From: Salticus scenicus
Lineage: Eukaryota; Arthropoda; Arachnida; Araneae; Salticidae
NCBI GenBank assembly: GCA_963930645.1
Contig: OZ005660.1
Coordinates: 243,354,836 to 243,418,835, forward strand
Direction of reading: 5' to 3'
Length of the DNA stretch: 64,000 nt
Positions 56,967 through 64,000 of this stretch are shown piece after piece; position 1 is the stretch's first letter; the number at the start of each line of letters is the position of its first letter. Position numbers and translations under genes: made by a program. Under the pieces are notes generated by a model. It saw only the letters and a list, made by a program, of their open reading frames with translations, did no database searches and was not told where the DNA came from.

Positions 56967-58325
56967 TGAGAAATCTCACTTTGTTTTTCAGCAAGTATGA
57001 GAAATTTGCACGTTTTATCCATGATAGGAACACTGTACAATATAAAACAATAATAATAATAATAAAAAATAATTAATTGTACTTATGTAAGTTTAATAAT
57101 GTCTCCACAATATATAACCAATGATTATTGCAAACCATGTTTAAATGGCTAGCAGCCCTGACTATTTATATTTCAATTGAAATACAAGTTATCTTTCTTG
57201 AATTTTACATTTCTTAATATGCCACTGCTATCTATATATTACACAATTTTTAATATTTATATAGTACATAACTCCTTTTTCATTATATCAAACATATTTC
57301 AATACTATTAAATCTAGACAAAGATACTGAAATTAAAAATATATATTACAATTACAAACACACATTTATTACTCAGACATTATGCAAACTACATAATATA
57401 TTAATTTACACATATTTCAGTTTTGTTATATGCATACATATTTATATTTATAAATACTTGAGAACAATATGTCCCCCCCCCCTTTATAAAGCAATACCTT
57501 TACCTTTTGATTATAGATACATTCATTTCTAGAATCTTGAAATGGTATCAATCTGACACATTTATGAGAATATGACATATGGTAAATAAAACAATAAATC
57601 TTTACCATAAAGCAAAAGCTATTTTTTAGATGTAAGCAAATATTTATTTCTCAATGAAAAATAAATATATATATATACACACACACATACTAGAAAAATC
57701 CCCTTATGAACTCACAAATCTTAGTAGATAAATAAAAGTATGTTAAAGTTACAAATCTATAAGGGTTTTTTCACAAAAAAAAAAAAAAAGGCTTTTGCAA
57801 TGTGGTTGAAATAATTGGATTTTCAAATTAAATATGAGGCATGGGTAAAAGTCCTTAAAGAATTTCAACTCTGGAAAATACTTCAAATCTAGGTCATTCT
57901 TTTGCTGCCAGTTTGCTTAATTTTTACTCTGCAAATGAGATTTTGACAAAAGTTGCTCAATATATCTAGCAATGTATATCTAGCTCAATATATCTATGCA
58001 ATAAAAAATTTTCTATCTCACACACATGCACAGTAATGAATATTTACTAATATAAAATATAAATGCTCATACCTTATTAAATATTACAAATGGGGAAATT
58101 GTTTCAAAATAATATTTCTCTAATGTTTTATCAAATTTTCTGTAAATTTTGATGGAAATCCATTCTAGTTATAAGCAAAAAAAGGTTTAAAAAAAATTAA
58201 TAACTTTTGAAAAGAAATTATATCTGCCTAAATAATTACACAATTTCCCCATTAAAACAAACAAATATTGCACATAGTATGCACAACGTGTTAAAGTTAC
58301 AAGTTATTTGAAGATTTTTATAATA
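55702..58325. other. AT-rich DNA inside the insertion
   Basis: No exon is supported. It includes poly-A at 56180-56205, an A20(GA)n stretch at 56845-56883, (AT)n at 56925-56962 and G/C homopolymers near 56544 and 57472. Confidence 0.4.
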
Positions 58326-58539
58326 CAGGGTGATCTAAAATATGCGCACTCTTCTTCAACTTGCGGTTGGTCCCCTATTTGCACTCTGAATTAAATCAAT
58401 AGTGGAAAATTTGAATTTTTAAATATTCTTTGCATGTCTGAGGTTATGCGCTGTTGCGTTCAATATTTTTTTTTTTTTTTTAGAAACTCCAAAAAGTGTA
58501 AAAAGAAAAAAAAAAATCTTCAAATTTGAACACCCACTG
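58326..58539. mobile_element. Tc1/mariner-type MITE
   Basis: 214 bp from CAGGGTGATCTAAAA to the imperfect inverse ending CACCCACTG, with TA on both sides (58324-58325, 58540-58541). No ORF. It is nested in the 13.5-kb insertion. Confidence 0.7.
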
Positions 58540-59800
58540 TATAATCCTCTAAGTAAAACATTCACATTTTCTTTGCATGCAAAAGGAGAAGTGTATAACA
58601 GCAGAATTAGTGTACAGAAAAATAAAATTATAACAAATAAATAACAAAACACCCACAGGAAATTACTTTAAAGAAAAATTACAGATATAGGAAAAAAGGC
58701 AAAACATTCACAAGCATTTTTATAAACACAATTTGCATAAAAGAATGCTGGAATATAAGAAACTGAGAGACAGAAAAAATAATCAGAGGTGTAGATTGAG
58801 GGTCAGAATATAAGGACATATATTATGAAAAAAAAAAAAAAAATATGCCAATAATACGAAAATAAAAATTATTTTTTAGAAAATTTCAAAGAATGTTGAT
58901 GTAAACTACTAATAAGTAACAAATTTATAAATAAAACAAATAAATATAAAATTTTTGCTAAATTTTGTGTAAAACAAATGATAAATTTCGACTGAAAATT
59001 TTTCAATGAATTTAAAAATTTCAGAACTTTAGGTAATTTTGTTTAAAAATATTTATTTTGTACACTAAAACAGCACTATGTTTACGGTCCTCACGATAAA
59101 TCACGAAAATGATTGTTGAAAACGACCAGCAGCTATCCATAAATAAATGTTGGTAAAAACAAATACACTTTTTAACATTCATATCCATCCACAAATATTA
59201 AAATATACTGCACATATATATTTTTACAGATAATTATGCAACACATACACGCGCACATGTTATATACATTTAATACGCACACAAAAAAAAAAAAAAAACA
59301 TTACACATATTTTAATAAAAATACACACACACATTCATTTTAATGCATTATACTACTTAACATTTAATTCTACTTTGTAAATTATCAATCATTTCATGGT
59401 TTTCTAATACGGCAACAGCATTCACACTAAGGCTTTTAAACTTATGGATGTACCATTAAATCTTTCATAAAAAGTTACTTAACAAAACTGAATAGAAAGG
59501 TATGTTATTTTTTTAAAACCTTTAGTAATAACTTATTTTTGTGCACACGGTCTAAACAAGAACAGAACACATGAAGAACAATAAAGCAAGTTGTAAACTT
59601 CAGAATAATTAATTTCATATCAAATAATAAAGATGTTTACTTACTTATAATATTCAATATAACCCCAAAAAAAGAAAAATAAATAATAAAATAATAACAT
59701 ATTAAAACATATTTGTAATCACTCTGAACTAAACAACAACAATATCATAAAACTCGATGCCGATGGAGATCGTTTGCTAAAGAACGATTTATTAGAATAG
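58540..59800. other. AT-rich DNA inside the insertion
   Basis: Low-complexity DNA with A tracts near 58829 and 59284 and no supported exon. A short GC-richer patch near 59080-59140 has no clear splice sites. Confidence 0.4.
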
Positions 59801-59809
59801 AATTTAGAT

Positions 59810-60007
59810 TTCTGCGCATGTGCTGTAATAATTCAGCCCGTGGATGTCCTCTGTATTACCATCACACTTATGAAACACCCAGGATCCTACGAGTATCTTG
59901 CATTAGGCATTCTCTGGTTGCTGTTTTATGACACTTACCGGATATGTCAGTTGTAGGATATGTATGATGTTTGTAGGACATCCAATGGATCCTTTTGGTT
60001 GTATGGG
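59810..60007 (-). repeat. Right TIR and subterminal motif region of the 13.5-kb insertion
   Basis: Contains 'gtggatgtcct', 'aggatcct', 'ccggatatgtc', 'gtaggacatccaatgg' and the inverted TIR ending 'ttttggttgtatggg'. The first 27 codons of the open frame that starts at 59928 lie here and are not part of the zinc-finger protein. Confidence 0.7.
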
Positions 60008-60689
60008 ATATGTGTGTGAAATATGTTCTAAAGACTTCTCTCGGAAAAGTAATCTAAATACACATTTACGCATTCACACAAGGGAAAAACCATACGCATG
60101 TGAAATATGTTTTAAAAGATTCTCTCAAAAGAGTCATCTGAAAAAACATTTACGCATGCACACCGAAGAAAAGCCATATGTGTGTGAAGTATGTTATAAA
60201 AGATTCTCTGACAAAAGTAATCTTATTACACATTTACGCATTCACTCGGGAAAAAAGCCATATGTGTGTGAAATATGTTCTGAAAAATTCTCTCGTAAAG
60301 ATAGTCTTAACCATCATTTACTCTCTCATACAGGTGAAATGCCATATGTGTGTGAAATATGTTCTAAAACATTTTGTCACAAAACTCATCTAAATAGGCA
60401 TTTACGCATTCACACAGGAGAAAAGCCATATGTGTGTGAAATATGTTCTGAAAAATTCTATCGTAAAGATAGTCTTAACCATCATTTACTCTCTCATACA
60501 GGAGAAAAGCCATATGTGTGTGAAATATGTTCTAAAGGATTCTCTCAGAAATGTGCTCTAAATGAACATTTACGAATACACATGGGAGAAAAGCCACATG
60601 TGTGTGAAATATGTTCTAAAGAATTCTTTAAGAAAAGTAATTTAATTAGACATTTGCACATTCACACAAAAGAAATGCCATATGTGTGA
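60008..60689 (+). CDS. C2H2 zinc-finger gene, right part, split by insertion
   Basis: Eight complete C2H2 fingers follow the right end of the insertion, 28 residues apart, all with four zinc ligands and TGEKP(Y/H)V-like linkers. Counted in the open frame from 59928, their first cysteines are residues 30, 58, 86, 114, 142, 170, 198 and 226. Fingers 4 and 6 differ by little more than one residue (S/Y after the phenylalanine), a sign of recent internal duplication or conversion. The frame ends at 60687 where the first Cys codon of the next finger changed from TGT to TGA. It belongs with the three fingers at 46265-46523. Expression would now need a start inside the transposon end, so it is probably a pseudogene. 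Confidence 0.75.
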
Positions 60690-62090
60690 GAAATATGTTC
60701 AAAAGGATTCTCTGACAAAAGTAATTTAATTACACATTTACGCATTCACATGGGATAAAAGTCATGTGTGTGACAAAAATGTTCTAAAGAATACTTTCAA
60801 AAAAGTAATATAAATGCACATTCACGCACTCTTACAGGCGAAATGCTATATGTGTGTGAAATTCGTTCTAAAGAGTTTTTTGACACGATTGCTCTTAATA
60901 AATATTTACGCATTTACACCAGAAGGAAAGCCTCATGTTTTTTAAATGTGTTCTAAAAAATTTACAGTAAGGCGCGCTGTGATTGCATATTTACGTGTTC
61001 ATGCAAAAGAATAAATCAAACTAGAATCTGCTTCAGAAGTTTTTCTAGAAAGGGACATCTACACATTCACACAAAAGAAAACCCTTTTATGTGTGAAATA
61101 TGTTCGAAAGAATTCCACGTGAAAACTGCATTATGTGTGCATTCACAGACTCACGCAGGCGAAAAGCTATATCTAAGTAATATGTTCTAAAATACTCTCC
61201 TAAATAGAGAAATTAAATTGACATTCACTCATCCAGAGATAAAAAGCCATATATTTGAAAATTTTACTAGAAGGTTTTCTTTCAAGCGCAATTCGAATAC
61301 ACATTTACGCATTCATACAAAGAAAGAAAAAGGGAAATATGTCGTAAAAAGTTTTCTTTATGGCAGGAAGACTCTACATAAACATTTATGAATTCTTATA
61401 GGCGAAAAACCATATTTGTGTTAAATCCGTTCTAAGCGTTTTGGAGAAAGTAGTTTTAGACATCCATGTACGCTTTCACACAAGTGAAAAGCTGTTACGT
61501 TTTTCTAAATTGAGACATCTAAATACACATCTATGCTTTCACACAGAAGAAAAACCGTATGTACAGGCCCTGACTAACGGCAGGACATACGGGGCAAATG
61601 CCCTGGGCCCCCCTTTTGGCAGGGGCCCCCTATAGGCGTATGCAGAAATTCTGCAACCTAAAGACCTCTTATGCCACTGCAAGGGGGCCCCCCAGAATAG
61701 GCTTGCCCCAGGGCTCTAGGCAGTCTAAGTCGGGCCCTGCGTATGTATATCATTAAAAATGTTCTTGAAAATGTTCCATATATTCTTGAAAGTTTTCCAT
61801 AAGGGAAACTTTGAATGAACATGTACGAACTGAAACAAGAGGAAAGCGAAGTGTATTCGGAAGATTTTTCTCGATCAAACGGAAAATCTAAGTAGATAAC
61901 AACGTATTCACTCAAGAAAAAAGCTGTATATGTGTGAAATTTGTTCTGTTCGTTTTCTCAAAATAAATACCTCAAAAACCATTTACGTATTTACGCACTG
62001 AAAAAAGCCATGTGTATTGAATGTACTTGAAAGAATTATCTCGGGAAAAAGGTTTATGTTACATCAACACATTGTGTGTGTGTGAAATAT
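60690..62090 (+). pseudogene. Decayed C2H2 fingers downstream
   Basis: The next two units stay in the same frame, with stops replacing a Cys codon and a linker codon (gga taa). After about 60930 frameshifts appear. Finger-like units with His-X3-His and linker remnants continue to about 62090, about a dozen in all. A hAT MITE splits one at 61564. Confidence 0.7.
61564..61739. mobile_element. hAT MITE (CAGGGCC family), copy 3
   Basis: 176 bp from CAGGCCCTGAC to TCGGGCCCTG with an exact 8-bp duplication CGTATGTA (61556-61563, 61740-61747). GC-rich throughout ('ggggccccc'), a shortened relative of the 7.1 and 17.0 kb copies. It hit the linker codons of a decayed finger. Confidence 0.9.
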
Positions 62091-62896
62091 CCCAGCCAGT
62101 ATTAGTTTCTGTCAGCAAAAGCCCGCAATTTTTTACTGATTTCCCCAATCTTGCACATTATTGATTTGCATCAGTAAATTTGTAAACATTTTGCCCAATA
62201 TCGTCCTCTCTTGATCTGTATCGGTAGATGTTGGTAAAATTCTAAATATTCTTCTTTATATTTTCTAGAAGTCGTTGCAGACTTACCAACTCCCATTTTT
62301 CGCGGAAGATTTTTCAAACCGTATCTCCCGTTTTTACGTTTAAATGTGTATTTTTCCCATTTTTCTAATAATTTCTTAAAATCACATTTAAAAACGTTAA
62401 TTTTACACTATTTGTTTTGCATTTCGTAAAAGGATGGGGCGAGGTTTCTGTTTTATAATTTTGACGAATGTTTTCTGATATTTAAGTTAATATGTCCAGC
62501 TTTAAATTTTTAATTAATATCTTTCGCTTAAAAAATAAATAAAAACAATACGTCGAAAAAAACAATTGTCGATCAAATGTTGTATGACAGGTTTTCATTT
62601 ATAACCTTTATCCATCCATAGTATAAATGTCAGTATTCTTTTATATCTTGCTTTATTAGATTCCAGAACATGTAAAGAAATAATGCCTTTCAATATTTCT
62701 TATTCATGCAATTAATTATCCCCGCCCCCCCGAATCTCTTGTTAGCTTCAGCCAGCGAGCGGCAATCAAATTCTCTGCGGGACTTTTTTGTTTCCCAATC
62801 TTTCTCCATCTACAAATTGCAACGCGATTGTCAATATTCTTTTTAAATTTACTTTATTAGTTTCTAGAGTCTATAAAGAAGTAGAAATCTAATTCC
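62091..62896. other. Intergenic, nothing recognised
   Basis: No gene. Two weakly similar blocks, 62600-62700 and 62800-62890 ('taaatgtcagtattctttt' / 'gattgtcaatattcttttt'), suggest an old local duplication. Confidence 0.45.
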
Positions 62897-62899
62897 TTA

Positions 62900-64000
62900 G
62901 GGCCGTTCCCACCAAGCTGCGGTTAAACGGAGATTAGCAAAACGGCCGTTAAAAATAAAACTCCGATTAGGAATTCTTCCGTCCCACCAAGCTAAACTCC
63001 GGTTAGTGTTTCCGCGGTTAACTAACGGAGGGATTTTTTGAAGGGATTTTAAAGAGGTATTGTGATTGGTTCTTTGGGAATGCTTAGTAATACTGTCATT
63101 GGTTGATTCAGTTGTGGTCAAAACAGGAATTAGGCAGTCGTTATGTTTACAGTCTGTCGAAATAAGCCAGAAAGAGTAAACAATTTTTCACTTGCAGAAG
63201 TTAAAATGGATTTTAGAATTAGTGCAAAAGCACTGGAGCATCATTTGGAAAAAAAAAAGGATGCTGTCAGTGGAAAGGTGAAAGAAAGCACTTGGAAAAA
63301 ATAACAAATACATTAAAATTTTATACATAGGATAAGTCAACAATTCATATTAAAATAGTTTGAGAGTATAGTAATAAAACATTTAAGTAATATTAGAATT
63401 CTTATATATATTATAAAATAAAATCAACTCTGTGAATTTGAAAAAATAAATTTAAAAAACCTACAGCCACATTAAAAAAAAATATGTATTATTATATTTT
63501 ATAACTTAAATTTTAATTATGCATCAAGAAACAAAATGAAAGAAAAATCCATCTGAATTTTACTTACATTATGTAATAATTTCTTTGTTGCTTTATGTCA
63601 GTTGAATATCATGCTAATAGAAGTTTTCTATCTTAACTTCACTTCTAGCTGTTATTTCAAGAAAACTGCTTTGCAGTATCTATGGTCATATATGAAATTA
63701 CTATATACACTGCAAAGAAGTTAAGTTAAATTTTTTCTTCTGTTTGTTTTTCTTTTTATTAGCTAGTGTATTTCCATACACTGCAAAAGGGTGTTTATTT
63801 TTTTCCAGATAATAAATGCCAAAGCTTTATTTAAATGTAATAAGAAAGAAGATAACTTACTTTTTTATCAAAGATTCTTTTCTGATAAATTCTACATAAT
63901 CAGAATATAATATAATCAATGTATTATTTATATCGATTTTTATAGATATTTTCACACCCACAAAAGGTCACTTGATGTAGGGTAAAGTACACAACAACAA
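62900..64000 (+). mobile_element. 5' end of a PIF/Harbinger-type element, extends beyond supported end
   Basis: TTA (62897-62899) is followed by GGGCCGTTCCCACCAAGC and by subterminal repeats of 'cccaccaagct' and 'ccggttag/ctaacggag'. TTA plus a GG start fits PIF/Harbinger. A Myb/SANT-like ORF lies inside. No right end (the inverse of the start) is found before the window edge, so the true extent is unknown; the last 700 bp are AT-rich with no gene seen. Confidence 0.55.
63143..63304 (+). CDS. Myb/SANT-like ORF of Harbinger-type element
   Basis: A 53-codon ORF contains RVNNFSLAEVKMDF, then LEHHLEKKKDAVSG and KVKESTWKK before a TAA. The spacing F..E......L...... L(E).KK.DA....K...W matches the start of the Myb/SANT-like DNA-binding domain that Harbinger elements encode next to their transposase. 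It ends where the usual domain continues (W..I......N). It may be truncated by mutation, shifted in the 10-A run, or continue in another exon. In active elements this protein carries the transposase to DNA and the nucleus. Confidence 0.5.
   Translation: MFTVCRNKPERVNNFSLAEVKMDFRISAKALEHHLEKKKDAVSGKVKESTWKK

Larger units (their letters stand above)
46524..60007. mobile_element. 13.48-kb DNA transposon-like insertion (ISL2EU-like?)
   Basis: Terminal inverted repeats CCCATACAACCAAA begin at 46524 and, inverted, end at 60007. AT is duplicated at 46522-46523 and 60008-60009. Both flanks are zinc-finger coding DNA, and precise removal restores a standard linker. The ends carry scattered 'ggatgtcc/ggatatcc' motifs like subterminal binding sites. 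The cargo includes a 46802-47255 foldback, a 133-bp tandem array, a 140-165-bp array with a palindromic MITE, a Tc1-type MITE and a spliced minus-strand DUF4806-type gene. No transposase was identified. AT duplications are typical of ISL2EU; that assignment is an inference. Confidence 0.8.

Noticed and set aside
59928..60007. N-terminal 27 codons of the right zinc-finger frame, including a CxxC
   Set aside because: They are encoded by the end of the transposon insertion. The CRIC motif there does not form a finger.
46523..60010. The 13.5-kb gap as an intron of a zinc-finger gene
   Set aside because: There is no GT after 46523 and no AG before 60010 at the junction, while TIRs and an AT duplication are present. 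An insertion explains all features.

Overview
The window looks like a piece of an AT-rich, intron-rich arthropod nuclear genome, most likely an orb-weaving spider or another arachnid. This is inferred from arrays of C2H2 zinc fingers of the 'CEICSKGFSQKSNLNTHLRIHTGEKPYV' type, a BEL/Pao gag with a DUF1759-like block, very long simple A/T tracts, and a density of nested DNA transposons, Helitron-like elements and tRNA-derived SINEs typical of spider intergenic DNA. No taxonomic marker gene is present. There are no operons, CRISPR arrays or bacterial features. Almost no intact host gene is visible; most of what can be read is mobile DNA caught at different stages of decay.

Layout. 0-6.3 kb: a duplicated palindromic Tc1-type MITE, then a roughly 185-bp AT-rich tandem array carrying two tRNA-derived SINEs. 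6.3-11.3 kb: a hAT-like element, a hAT MITE and a minus-strand zinc-finger array with a 290-codon open core between decayed fingers. 11.3-12.7 kb: a truncated BEL/Pao gag split by a Harbinger MITE. 16.37-24.37 kb: an 8-kb composite bounded by long terminal inverted repeats and TA, holding a THAP first exon, MITEs, Helitron-like copies and a solo LTR. 26.6-28.1 kb: two opposed Tc1 transposase fragments and a piggyBac-type MITE. 29.2-40.5 kb: tRNA-bearing SINE-like elements with 13-bp target duplications, an inverted-repeat element with a near-perfect palindrome, two Helitron-like families and a hAT transposase C-terminus. 46.26-62.1 kb: a plus-strand zinc-finger array cut in two by a 13.48-kb insertion. 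62.9 kb: the 5' end of a Harbinger-type element with a Myb/SANT-like ORF.

The main result is the 13.48-kb insertion (46524-60007). It has matching 14-bp terminal inverted repeats (CCCATACAACCAAA), a 2-bp AT duplication, and lies exactly inside a zinc-finger linker codon. Removing it and one AT rejoins fingers 3 and 4 in frame. Inside are two tandem arrays, two foldback structures and a spliced minus-strand gene whose three exons read through a DUF4806-type domain. It therefore looks like a giant, possibly gene-carrying DNA transposon; the AT duplication best fits the ISL2EU superfamily, which is an inference.

A second result is a family of elements with tRNA-like cloverleaves inside palindromic arms and 13-bp target duplications (29.25-29.49 kb and 39.78-40.46 kb). 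Several other insertions (Harbinger, hAT, piggyBac, Tc1, solo LTR) can be dated relative to their hosts because their target duplications are still readable.
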